A DNA stretch of 64,000 nucleotides from positions 32,189-96,188 of the forward strand of contig JAIPJT010000003.1 of assembly GCA_021733985.1 (NCBI GenBank), in the 5' to 3' direction. A model generated the notes under the pieces. It saw only the letters and a program-made list of their open reading frames with translations, was not told where the DNA came from and did not search any database. This stretch comes from Victivallales bacterium. Lineage in GTDB: Bacteria > Verrucomicrobiota > Lentisphaeria > Victivallales > GWF2-38-69. Made by a program: the position numbers and the translations under genes. Below are positions 55,741 through 64,000 of the stretch, one piece after another. The first letter of the stretch is position 1; the number at the start of each line of letters is the position of its first letter.

Positions 55741-57015
55741 TTACCTGTTTACAGCACGATAAGCAATGTCCCTTCTGTAAAAAGCTCCGTTCCAATTTAT
55801 TTTTTCGACTGAAGAGTACACTTTATTCAGGGCAGCCTGAATACTGTTGCCTGCTGCTGTAACTCCTAAGACTCTTCCACCGGAATTGACAATCTTTCCA
55901 TTTTTTAATGCAGTTCCTGCATGAAAGACAACAGTACCGTTCTGTTCTGCTTCTTTCAAGCCTGTAATCTCAAAACCTTTTTCATACGACTCGGGATAAC
56001 CGCCGGAAGCCATAACCACACAGACAGCAGCACCCTTTTTCCACTTTATCTCTGCTTCACTGAGTTTTTCATCAATAACCTTTTCGGTAATATCCAGGAG
56101 GTCACTGTCAAGCAGTGACATTACAGCCTGTACCTCAGGATCACCAAACCTGACATTGAATTCAAGTACTTTCGGGCCTTTTCCGGTAACCATAATGCCG
56201 GCATAGATTATTCCGTGATAGTTTAACCCTTCACTCCGGATACCGTTTAGAAAATTATCCAGAATTTCTGACTGAATTCGTTCCATTAGTTTACTGTCAA
56301 CTACAGGAGCAGGGCAATAAGCACCCATTCCTCCTGTATTGAGCCCTGTATCGCCTTCTCCAACTCTTTTGTGGTCCTGAGAGGAAATCAGCGGTTTTAC
56401 GGTCTTCCCATCTGTAAAGGCCAAAATAGATGCTTCCTCTCCCTGCAAAAATTCCTCAATAATGATTTTGTTCCCTGCAGTACCGAATGCACCGGCAAAG
56501 CATGAATCTATAGCATCTACAGCCTCTTTCTCAGTTTCTGCGATAATAACTCCTTTTCCGGCTGCCAGGCCGTCGGCTTTAACAACAAAGGAGTTTGTAT
56601 TTTTCATACCGTTTTTAATATATTCAATTGCAGAATCCCTGTCCGTAAAACTTTCTGATGCAGCAGTAGGGATATTATTCCTTTTCATAAAATCTTTTGC
56701 AAAGGACTTGCTGCCTTCAAGCCTCGAAGCTGATTTATCAGGCCCGAAAACTTTTAGTTTTCTTTTATTAAATATATCGACAATACCGCAGCAGAGAGGT
56801 GCTTCAGGCCCGGCAACAGTGATATCAATGCTGTTTTGTTCAGCAAAATCAGCAAGTTTTTCAAGTTCTCCGACACCTATGTCAACATTTTCTGCAATCT
56901 GCCCCGTACCGGCATTTCCTGGTGCACAGTAAATTTTTTCCGTTCTCCTGCTCTGTGCCAGTTTCCAGCATAGCGCATGCTCTCTTCCGCCGTTTCCTAT
57001 AATAAGTATTTTCAT
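55741..57015 (-). CDS. purD: Phosphoribosylamine-glycine ligase
   Basis: It makes glycinamide ribonucleotide in purine synthesis. The 424-residue ATP-grasp protein opens with ILIIGNGGREHALCWKLAQS. It has PEAPLCCGIVDIF near 70, PTAASESF, the ATP-grasp core FVVKADGLAAGKGVIIAE near 138-155, QDHKRVGEGDTGLNTGGMGAY near 213-233 and FNVRFGDPE near 285. The start has CCGGAG upstream. It lies 86 bases before rpoN on the same strand. Repeat D2 and the pseudopilin promoter region lie behind it. Confidence 0.96.
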   Translation of the reverse strand: MKILIIGNGGREHALCWKLAQSRRTEKIYCAPGNAGTGQIAENVDIGVGELEKLADFAEQNSIDITVAGPEAPLCCGIVDIFNKRKLKVFGPDKSASRLEGSKSFAKDFMKRNNIPTAASESFTDRDSAIEYIKNGMKNTNSFVVKADGLAAGKGVIIAETEKEAVDAIDSCFAGAFGTAGNKIIIEEFLQGEEASILAFTDGKTVKPLISSQDHKRVGEGDTGLNTGGMGAYCPAPVVDSKLMERIQSEILDNFLNGIRSEGLNYHGIIYAGIMVTGKGPKVLEFNVRFGDPEVQAVMSLLDSDLLDITEKVIDEKLSEAEIKWKKGAAVCVVMASGGYPESYEKGFEITGLKEAEQNGTVVFHAGTALKNGKIVNSGGRVLGVTAAGNSIQAALNKVYSSVEKINWNGAFYRRDIAYRAVNR

Positions 57016-57186
57016 AAAAGACTCCGGTAAAAGTACAATAGTTAAAACAGTTTATTTTTAATATATACAAAATAGTAAAAAAATCGAATATATGACTGAA
57101 GTTTGAAACAAAACAAAAGAACCCCAAATAACTGTTTATAACATATTTGATACTTCCCTTTTGGGTGAAAAGGATTTTTTTTATAG

Positions 57187-57312
57187 ATTAACCCGCAAGG
57201 GGCTTTCTGCAGCACCGTATATGCTGACATTAAACCACTTGAGTAGTTGCTGCAATGCGTGCCTGAATGCCTGCGCATCCTACAGCACTGCAAAAAGCTT
57301 ACGTAATCAGGA
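57187..57312 (-). repeat. Repeat D, copy D2
   Basis: It is the inverted match of 45760-45886 over 126 bases with few gaps. It lies between purD (minus) and the first pseudopilin (plus). Confidence 0.8.
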
Positions 57313-57384
57313 ATAGTTCATTTGTTATAATCGATCGGGAAATTTCTTTAATAAAAGTACAAGCATAATTTTTTTATATTCAAT

Positions 57385-57424
57385 GTGTTATAATGAACAA
57401 GCCTGTTTGATAATGAGCAATTCG
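57385..57424 (+). promoter_or_regulatory. Putative upstream activator sites for first pseudopilin
   Basis: Two similar sites lie 19 bases apart: TGTTATAATGAACA (palindromic arms TGTT/AACA) and TGTTTGATAATGAGCAATT. The second recurs almost exactly before the other paralog at 61563-61581. They lie about 60-100 bases before the -24 box, as expected for an activator site. Confidence 0.45.
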
Positions 57425-57480
57425 CGGCTGTAAAAACTCTGTTTTAAATATTTTCGTATCTAAAACACTCTGGAAATAAC

Positions 57481-57496
57481 TGGTATTATAAATGCT
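57481..57496 (+). promoter_or_regulatory. Putative sigma-54 promoter P1 for first pseudopilin
   Basis: TGGTATTATAAATGCT carries GG (57482-57483) and GC (57494-57495) exactly ten bases apart, the invariant sigma-54 spacing. The start of transcription would fall near 57507, about 34 bases before the ATG. The second paralog has an equivalent box. Confidence 0.6.
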
Positions 57497-57540
57497 CTAT
57501 TAAAAGCTGAAGCGAAGTACTCCCGGAAAGGAGGTATAAA

Positions 57541-58834
57541 ATGAAAGCTTTTAGGGAAAATTTTTTTAATATGGTAGAACTCGCCATGGCAATAGCAATT
57601 GTTGCAATCGGCCTTACCTCCGTGCTTTCTCTTGTACCTGTCAGTATAAAAAACCGGCAGTACCACTAATACAAACTATTATACTTCAGATATAAGCGAC
57701 AGTGTAAATGCTTTTATCATGAGAAAATTTGCTGCTGTAAACGATGAATTGTCTGAAACTGGATGGACAGTTACAATAAGCGAACTGCCCGAAACCAGAC
57801 CTGAATCGGAATTAACTGGCTCTGAAAACTGGACAGCAACAGGAGAAGGTAATATTTATTCGATAGATGGAAAAGAAAACGGCGTCTACGGCATTAAAAT
57901 GGCTTCCGGAGATACAGGAGACATAACTGATATTACAGGTGAAATTCTAATGTGGAGAAGCAGGATTGGAAATACCACTATAGGTGAGAATAGCCCTGTT
58001 GATATGAAAATTAATTCTTTAGCAGGTATCAATGTGGAGGTATCAGTGCCTTTATCTAAACCTTACGGCCAAAGGGAAAAATATAATTATTATTTCGAAG
58101 TCTTCAACCAGGATAAGAGAATAAGATGCCTGCAGGAGGAGGAATTTAATGAACTTGTTGAGGAAAGCAGAGAAGACAATCCTCCTATAACAAGAGACGG
58201 AGGCGAAATAACTGTAACAGAAGATGCGAAGATTAAAATTAATATTATAGCAAGTGAATTATGTGCCGGTTCAATGCATGCACCGGTTTATGTAAGGGTT
58301 TGCGTAAAAGAGCCCGGCGATGATGACCCTGAAGGGCGGATATATGAAAACTGCTTTACAGGAGATAAATTTTTATATGATATGACGCCTGACCTGTCAG
58401 GAGATCAATATAAAAAAGTTTGCGTGTCGACTATGGAAACAGCTGCGATTCCGGGGGAGTCATGGGAAATAGAAGTTCCGGAAGGAACAACCTATAAAGT
58501 ATGGGCCGGTTATTATTTTAACTACTGGCACTGGACTTATGCAAGATATAATTATTACGGTTCTGACGTAGGATTCATAGTAGACAGTTACTGGTCAACA
58601 AATGAAAACCAGGTAATTACATCTTTGAATGGAGATAATCCGCCTGAATTTTCATGTGACGGCTTGCAGCTGACACCTATAGAATGTATACGGAGTTATA
58701 TTAATGAAAACGGTTTAGTTACACTGGAAAATAACCAGGTTCTTTATCTGTTTGAACTATCTCATACTAACAGAGGTGATTCAGGCTTCGATATGCAGGA
58801 TATAATTATACTTGCTGAAATTACAGAAAGTTAA
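57541..58834 (+). pseudogene. Pseudopilin (type IV/II-like), frameshifted copy 1
   Basis: It is a paralog of the 430-residue protein at 61769. The reading frame opens at ATG 57541 behind a strong AAAGGAGG. It gives the prepilin-like MVELAMAIAIVAIGLTSVLSL and stops at TAA 57667 after 42 codons. The homologous protein continues in the next frame from the A run at 57648-57653 to 58834 with no further stop. Copy 1 has six As where copy 2 has five, so one added base explains the break exactly (1294 versus 1293 bases). The downstream 371-codon frame (start 57719) is well conserved. It may be a fresh pseudogene, a phase-variable switch or a sequencing error. Confidence 0.85.
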
Positions 58835-58961
58835 TTTTATGCAAAAGCTGATTATATTTTTGAAATATATTTTAATATATTGAAATCAGCCAGTATACAG
58901 GTAACTTTTCAGAGACAGCCTTTGTGTCTGATATTTTTAAATAAACAAGTATTCTTAATCG

Positions 58962-61454
58962 ATGATGAAAAACAAAACAAACATAAAACATACACGTAGG
59001 TCAACCGGAGAATCGGGTGTTGCCATTATCCTCACACTCGGCTTTCTGGCTGTTATCCTCGGACTCGTTTTAACTTTTGCTGATTTAACTATTATAAATA
59101 AAAAAATCTCTGAAAATTATAAAGATGTTCAAATTGCAAGAATGGCCGCGAAAACAGCTTATCAGAGAGCATTGGCGGCAATTGATGCTTTCAGAGGCAA
59201 TCCTTCTAAAGATATGATGAAAATTTATACTTATAATTCAAATGAAGAAACCAGAAGTGACGAGTATCTTGAAGATTTAATAGAAACTTCCGTGAACGGC
59301 ATAAAATACTACTCCGATTATAATGAGAATAAGGGGCCACACTGGCAGTATCTTCCGGTCAATCATTCCTCTGATACACCTATCACCTCAAGATTCCTGT
59401 ATGCAGTCATTGTAGATATAGGAAAAATTGATCCGACTTCTGCCGTTGATTCAGGAGCCAATGCACAATATCATTCTGTAAATGCAGTTTCCGAAACAGA
59501 TGCCTTTTATACGGGTACAGCCCCTGATGGAACTTATATTATCGGGCGGCCGGGCAGAAACTTGTCTGAAATATTTTTAACCTCACTCCCTGGATGGTTT
59601 ACAGATGCTTATGCTGAGGATATAAGCGCAGCGAATGCCGTCCCTGAAGGAAGCTTAACCGTCTCTTCGAGATGGAACAGCTACACGTCTATATTTGACA
59701 GTTTGGGAATCAGTGACGAAGAAATTAAAGATTCTTTCAGAAATGTTTTTGTAATTAACAATCTCCCTGATGCAGAAGCTTTCTGGATTGACAACGGAGA
59801 TTTACAGAGAAACAATGACGAACTATATCACCGTTTCAATCTTGCCAGGGAAGACTGGAACCGGATAGAAGTTGATTCTATTCTTTCTTCGCCGATACAA
59901 TTCAGCGAAAATACTCAAGAGGACAGTATCTTTTCGATTCACTGGCTTAATAACTGGGAAAACAGGGGGCATTACTCCGATGCAGAGACAAGAGGTAAAC
60001 AAATAGCGGCCAACCTCATTGACTATTGTGATACAAATTCTGAATCAACAGCAGACGACATTAACAACCCGTCATTCACAGGGCTTGAAAAAGTCCCGTA
60101 CATTAATGAAGTTAAGCTGGTATTTAAAGGCTGGATTGAAGATAACGGCTCTGTTGCAACAAGCTACCTGAAAATTAGCAGTGCAGATATTGAGTTGGTC
60201 AATCCTTATTCCAATCCTTTTTCAGATATAGAAGCAGAAATTACTGTTAGTGGAAGCTATAGAATGTTCCCGCCTTCAGGCGGCCGCACTGTTGAATTTA
60301 ATGATAAAAAAATCAATATTGTTTTTTCCTGCGCAGCTGATACTTATAAAACACAGAGTTCTACAGATATAATGCTTGCCGACAGTGAATATTCAGGGGT
60401 GGGCGGAAGTCCCCAAATAGACAGTTTTCTGATAAATAAACTTAAAGTAAAACTGGCTGAACATGGTGACCAGACTGTTCTTTACGACTATGCAAATTTA
60501 ATCAGCTCTGCTCCTACCGCTGATTTGGAGCTTTCTGCTGCAGGTGATACAGGTACCGCCTGTTTAGATTATCAGACTGCGGACCCAAGACAGAATTTAC
60601 TCGAAGAAGACTGGAATTCAGATGCTGTATTCTGCCTTGAAACAGATTTCCTTGCAGACTCTGATACACTCGATACAAACAACATTAACTACGTTCCGGC
60701 CAACGGCAGCGATGCAGAATTAAATTCCGATCCATGGAATATTTCAACCGCCTTTATCAGAAATGCCCCTATGAAATCGCCCTGGGAACTCGGTCTTATT
60801 CACCGGGGAGCCCCATGGCAGACAATCAATCTCAAAAAATACAGAAATGTCAACTTGATCGGCACTGGAGGAGGTAACAGCTACGATGGCGGAGACGCAA
60901 ATATACTCGATCAGATTAAAATGTCCCCCGATAACTCAATTTACGGAAAAATAAACCTTAACACTAACCTTGAAGAAGCACTGAACGTATTATTTGAAAA
61001 GATTTGTGCAGGCTCGGATATCAGCAGCAGTAACGGGCCGGGAGATACTGCCGGAACTACTGAAGTCAACTCGGCAAAAGCAGCCCAAATTGCTAATACA
61101 ATCCTGAATATTAACGGTGTTAATAACGGCAGCATTTTTTATACACGGTCACAGATCCTGAGAGATGAAGACGGAGATTCGGAACTGTGGGATGACAGCC
61201 TCGGACTCGGACAGACAAAAGATGCCGCGCAGGAAGAGATTATCGGTAAATTTATAAACTTGACAAAAGCTGCTCTTCCGGACTTCTACAGTATTATAAT
61301 AATAACGCAAACCATTAAAGATGTAGGGAATAGGGGATCTTATGAAGCAGAAACCGATGAAATACTTGCAACACAGAAAGTATTTACTACAATCCAGTGG
61401 GACGAAGAGGAACAGGGATTCAGGATTGTAAAATATGAATACCTTATAGATTGA
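58962..61454 (+). CDS. Long pilus-assembly protein, PilX/GspK-like (Verru_Chthon cassette style)
   Basis: The 830-residue protein has an N-terminal charged leader, then GVAIILTLGFLAVILGLVLTFADLT (about 19-43), like the PilX/GspK class of minor pilins. A very long Asp/Asn/Ser-rich extracytoplasmic body follows. The length and the company of two pseudopilins resemble the Verru_Chthon cassette described in PVC genomes; the match is from general appearance only. The ribosome site is weak. It lies between the two pseudopilin paralogs and may be read from the P1 promoter. No catalytic motif is seen. Confidence 0.72.
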   Translation: MMKNKTNIKHTRRSTGESGVAIILTLGFLAVILGLVLTFADLTIINKKISENYKDVQIARMAAKTAYQRALAAIDAFRGNPSKDMMKIYTYNSNEETRSDEYLEDLIETSVNGIKYYSDYNENKGPHWQYLPVNHSSDTPITSRFLYAVIVDIGKIDPTSAVDSGANAQYHSVNAVSETDAFYTGTAPDGTYIIGRPGRNLSEIFLTSLPGWFTDAYAEDISAANAVPEGSLTVSSRWNSYTSIFDSLGISDEEIKDSFRNVFVINNLPDAEAFWIDNGDLQRNNDELYHRFNLAREDWNRIEVDSILSSPIQFSENTQEDSIFSIHWLNNWENRGHYSDAETRGKQIAANLIDYCDTNSESTADDINNPSFTGLEKVPYINEVKLVFKGWIEDNGSVATSYLKISSADIELVNPYSNPFSDIEAEITVSGSYRMFPPSGGRTVEFNDKKINIVFSCAADTYKTQSSTDIMLADSEYSGVGGSPQIDSFLINKLKVKLAEHGDQTVLYDYANLISSAPTADLELSAAGDTGTACLDYQTADPRQNLLEEDWNSDAVFCLETDFLADSDTLDTNNINYVPANGSDAELNSDPWNISTAFIRNAPMKSPWELGLIHRGAPWQTINLKKYRNVNLIGTGGGNSYDGGDANILDQIKMSPDNSIYGKINLNTNLEEALNVLFEKICAGSDISSSNGPGDTAGTTEVNSAKAAQIANTILNINGVNNGSIFYTRSQILRDEDGDSELWDDSLGLGQTKDAAQEEIIGKFINLTKAALPDFYSIIIITQTIKDVGNRGSYEAETDEILATQKVFTTIQWDEEEQGFRIVKYEYLID

Positions 61455-61562
61455 TTTTTCAAAGATCTCAAAAAATAATCAAACGTAGTGTGTATACTGC
61501 TTAGTATCACCACGATAATAAAAAAACTTGATACGCGGCTGATTATTCCACACAAATACTAT

Positions 61563-61582
61563 TGTTTGATAATGAACAATTT
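61563..61582 (+). promoter_or_regulatory. Putative upstream activator site for second pseudopilin
   Basis: ATTGTTTGATAATGAACAAT is a perfect dyad: ATTGTT and AACAAT arms around eight bases. It shares TTTGATAATGA.CAA with the site at 57406-57420. It lies about 120 bases before the -24 box. Confidence 0.45.
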
Positions 61583-61702
61583 TTAACCCAAAATGCACAT
61601 TTAGTTTATTCGCAGCCATACCTCTCCGACTATTCTGTAAGTTATAGTTTAAACCCGGATTATGCAACTCAAACTGACGCAAGTATTTAATTATTAATAA
61701 AC

Positions 61703-61718
61703 TGGTACGGTTTATGCT
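61703..61718 (+). promoter_or_regulatory. Putative sigma-54 promoter P2 for second pseudopilin
   Basis: TGGTACGGTTTATGCT has GG (61704-61705) and GC (61716-61717) ten bases apart and matches the TGGCACG-N4-TTGCW consensus at most positions. The transcript would start about 40 bases before the ATG. Confidence 0.65.
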
Positions 61719-61768
61719 CTGAAATAAATTAAAGCTATTAAAATAGTACTCCTGTAAGGAGGTATAAA

Positions 61769-63061
61769 ATGAAAGCTTTAAAAAAAAGATTTTTTAATAT
61801 GGTAGAACTTGCCATAGCAATTGCAGTTGTTGCAATCGGACTTACCTCTGTGCTTTCTCTTGTGCCGGTCAGCATAAAAACGGGCAGTACTGCTAATACA
61901 AATTATTATACTTCCGATATAAGTGACAGTGTAAATGCTTTTATTATGAGAAAGTTTGCGGCTGTAGACGATGAATTAGCAGAATCCGGGTGGACGGCAA
62001 CAATAACTGAATTGCCCAAAAGTAAGCCTTTGCCCGAATTAAACGGTTCAGAAAGTTGGACAGCGACCGGCGAAGGCTGCATTTATTCTGTAGAAAATAC
62101 TGGAAACGGAGTTTACGGTATTAAAATGACTTCCGGTGACATGGAAGATATTACTGATATTATAGGCGAAGTTTTAATCTGGAGAAACAGGGTGGGCAAC
62201 AGTACGATTGGTAAAAATGAGCCGGTAGATATAAAGCTTAACGCTTTAGCGGGAATAAATGTTGAAGTTTCCGTACCTTTATCCAAGCCGTACAGCCAAA
62301 GAAAAAAATATAATTATTATTTTGAAGTATTCAACCAGGATGCAAGAATAAGATGTCTCCAGGAGGAGGAGTTTGAAGAACTTGTCCAGGAAAACAGCGA
62401 AGAAACTGCTCCTTTTATAAGAAACGGCGGCGAGTTAATTGCAACTGAAGATGTTAAAATCAGAATCAAAGTTTTAGCCAGCGAATTACTTAGCGGTTCA
62501 ATGCATGTTCCTGTCTATGTAAGAGCTTGTATAAATGAGCCCGGTAATGATAGTCCTGAAGGCAGGATATATGAAAACTGTTTTACAAACGATAAATTTC
62601 TATATAATGTAACTCCTGATCTGTTAAGTGATGAAAACAAAAATGACTGTCCCCATACCATGGAAACAGCTGCTCTTCCCGGCAATACATGGGAGATAGA
62701 TGTCCCGGAAGGTTCCTCTTACAAAATCTGGGCCGGTTTTTATTTTAATATTTGGTACTGGACTTTTTCAAGATACAGCTATCACGGTTCAGATGTAGGA
62801 ATTATTGTAAACAGCCACTGGTCAACAAATGAAAACCAGGTAATAACATCTGTAGATGGAGACAACCCGCCTGAATTTTCAAGTGACGGCCTCAATTTAA
62901 AACCGGAAGAGTGTATAGAAAGCTATATTAATGAAAACGGCCTGGTTACATTGAAAAACAACCAAATACTGCATTTGTTTGAACTGTCACATACTAACAG
63001 GTCCGGTTCGGGTTTTGACATGCAGGATATGATTATAATGGCTGAATTAATAGAAAACTAA
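61769..63061 (+). CDS. Pseudopilin (type IV/II-like), intact copy 2
   Basis: It is a 430-residue secreted pilin-like protein. The leader MKALKKRF precedes FNMVELAIAIAVVAIGLTSVL, the N-terminal helix with Glu at +5 relative to the cleaved Phe. The residue before the cut is Phe and not Gly. The long C-terminal domain contains YNYYFEVFNQDARIRCLQEEEF, VYVRACINEPG and WYWTFSRYSYHGSDVG and ends FDMQDMIIMAELIEN. It is a close paralog of copy 1. The ribosome site AAGGAGG is ideal. It is convergent with the GspJ-like gene and lies behind its own P2 promoter. Confidence 0.85.
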   Translation: MKALKKRFFNMVELAIAIAVVAIGLTSVLSLVPVSIKTGSTANTNYYTSDISDSVNAFIMRKFAAVDDELAESGWTATITELPKSKPLPELNGSESWTATGEGCIYSVENTGNGVYGIKMTSGDMEDITDIIGEVLIWRNRVGNSTIGKNEPVDIKLNALAGINVEVSVPLSKPYSQRKKYNYYFEVFNQDARIRCLQEEEFEELVQENSEETAPFIRNGGELIATEDVKIRIKVLASELLSGSMHVPVYVRACINEPGNDSPEGRIYENCFTNDKFLYNVTPDLLSDENKNDCPHTMETAALPGNTWEIDVPEGSSYKIWAGFYFNIWYWTFSRYSYHGSDVGIIVNSHWSTNENQVITSVDGDNPPEFSSDGLNLKPEECIESYINENGLVTLKNNQILHLFELSHTNRSGSGFDMQDMIIMAELIEN

Positions 63062-63181
63062 CCGGCAGTATACCCTAACCGTAATATTGTATAAATGCCG
63101 TTGAGTTGGGGGTATGACAAATCAGCTGAACAGATACAGGCGTTATGTATTAAACTGCCCCTCCAAACTTTAGAGAATGCT

Positions 63182-63994
63182 TTACTGGTACTGCCCCCTG
63201 TTTCCTACTTCTACAGCTTTTGTGAATGTTCTTTCATTCTTCCTTCTTACCAACTGTGCCGGCAACGATTCGCCGTCTGAATGATCGCTGTCTACACTTA
63301 TCCATTTTTGCCATGATTCCCTGTCGAGTAACTTTAATTTTACCTCAACAGTATAAGGGAAGGTTTTAGAATCAGCTTCATCACCTGCAATAGGTGTACT
63401 GGGTTCGTTTCTGGAATAGCAGGTAAATTTAAGTTCTGTTACATACGGGATAAGTTTTTCATAATTACTGCTTGAATTACTGTTAGCCGTAAATGCATAA
63501 CTTGATTCGGTCATATCAAAATAGTCCTGATTTTCCCAGAAGTTCCATTTAGGGTTATTTGTTGAGGCATCCAGCATATCTCCTGTAGCGCTTCTAAGCA
63601 TCCATCCGGCGGAATCTTCGGTAAGATCATCAGTTGAGTAAAGCTGATATTTTATCTCGCACACATTTGTATTGGCATCGGTCGGTTTTTCAGGAGTGGA
63701 AGAGATAAAACATAACAGGTCGTTTTTATAGGGGTGGCTGTCACTTTCTCTTGCCCCTTTATGATAAAAGGGTATCAATCCGTTTTCATAATATATACAC
63801 TGCAGATCTCGTGTAATTAAGTCTAAGGCGATTGATGCATTCTGGAAAAGTTCTGTCTGGCTTGAGGAAATTTTAGTAGCTCTCCGTATAGTATCAAAGC
63901 TGACCATTAAAATTACAGAAATAACTACCAGTATTACTACGGTTATAACCATTTCGATCAGTGTAAATTTAAGTTTTTTAAAAGTTTTTTTCAT
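63182..63994 (-). CDS. GspJ/PilW-like minor pseudopilin
   Basis: The 270-residue protein starts MKKTFKKLKFTLIEMVITVVILVVISVIL, a prepilin signal with Lys instead of Gly before the Phe and Glu at +5. SSQTELFQNASIALDLITRDLQCIYYENG next to it is typical of the GspJ/PilW-like class. The rest is a soluble pseudopilin domain with FYHKGARESDSHPYKNDLLCFIS. It is encoded on the opposite strand, convergent with copy 2; its promoter lies beyond the window. Together these suggest a pilus- or secretion-like apparatus. Confidence 0.83.
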   Translation of the reverse strand: MKKTFKKLKFTLIEMVITVVILVVISVILMVSFDTIRRATKISSSQTELFQNASIALDLITRDLQCIYYENGLIPFYHKGARESDSHPYKNDLLCFISSTPEKPTDANTNVCEIKYQLYSTDDLTEDSAGWMLRSATGDMLDASTNNPKWNFWENQDYFDMTESSYAFTANSNSSSNYEKLIPYVTELKFTCYSRNEPSTPIAGDEADSKTFPYTVEVKLKLLDRESWQKWISVDSDHSDGESLPAQLVRRKNERTFTKAVEVGNRGQYQ

Positions 63995-64000
63995 GGCAAT

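Noticed and set aside
57641..57669. A AAA AAC slippery heptamer at the frameshift suggested programmed -1 frameshifting
   Set aside because: The restored frame needs a +1 change (or loss of one A); a -1 shift would not reach it. No stimulatory structure was seen.
1..64000. tRNA, rRNA and CRISPR arrays
   Set aside because: No cloverleaf with CCA-type end, no rRNA-like conserved stretches, and no regularly spaced direct repeats were found by reading.

Overview
The window is AT-rich chromosomal DNA from a Gram-negative bacterium. The best guess is an anaerobic member of the Lentisphaerae/Victivallales side of the PVC group. The pointers are pseudopilins whose cleavage site has a basic or bulky residue before the Phe (KFTLIE, FFNMVE) instead of Gly, a large single-chain pyruvate:ferredoxin oxidoreductase (NifJ), ExbB/ExbD/TonB-type genes, sigma-54, and glycogen metabolism genes. 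The assignment is inferred from gene content and protein style. No rRNA, tRNA or CRISPR array is visible.

Layout. 0-3.3 kb: glgC with a small unknown gene, then a eukaryote-like UDP-glucose dehydrogenase. 3.5-7 kb: mazG, citramalate synthase, a small exported protein and a DUF721/DciA-like gene. 7.3-10.8 kb: nifJ. 11.4-13.9 kb: ruvA, a hemerythrin and purA, all on minus. 14.4-20.5 kb: a 1433-residue GH13/amylo-1,6-glucosidase fusion and an RpiB-GlyA fusion. 20.8-24.1 kb: a molybdate/tungstate-type permease, a small Cys protein, pncB, pncA and an exported unknown. 24.2-30.4 kb (minus): TPR-ExbB-ExbD-TonB-like-zinc ribbon-guaA. 30.5-35.4 kb (minus): recA and grpE-dnaJ-aroE-prepilin peptidase. 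35.8-39.4 kb: folE with a complete ECF transporter. 39.5-41.3 kb (minus): the binding protein and ATPase that match the permease at 20.8 kb. 41.7-44.1 kb: a lysA-like decarboxylase and an aminotransferase. 44.1-48.8 kb (minus): an SDR remnant, gltS, a Nudix gene, a thioesterase and murJ. 49.4-57 kb (minus): glgA, an unknown exported protein, a membrane protein, rpoN and purD. 57.5-64 kb: a pseudopilin cassette.

The pseudopilin cassette is the most unusual part. Two paralogous pseudopilin genes flank a long PilX/GspK-like gene. Both paralogs carry the same sigma-54-type -24/-12 signature (GG-N10-GC) about 60 bp before the start, plus a shared dyad further upstream. rpoN lies about 2 kb away and a prepilin peptidase lies elsewhere in the window. 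The first paralog is broken by one extra A in a run of six.

The intergenic DNA holds several families of short non-coding repeats, some with terminal inverted repeats (MITE-like). They are named A-E here. Several lie directly on gene ends and supply stop codons. Repeats at 20.7 kb and 39.4 kb bracket a segment whose inversion would explain why the permease gene is separated from its binding protein and ATPase.
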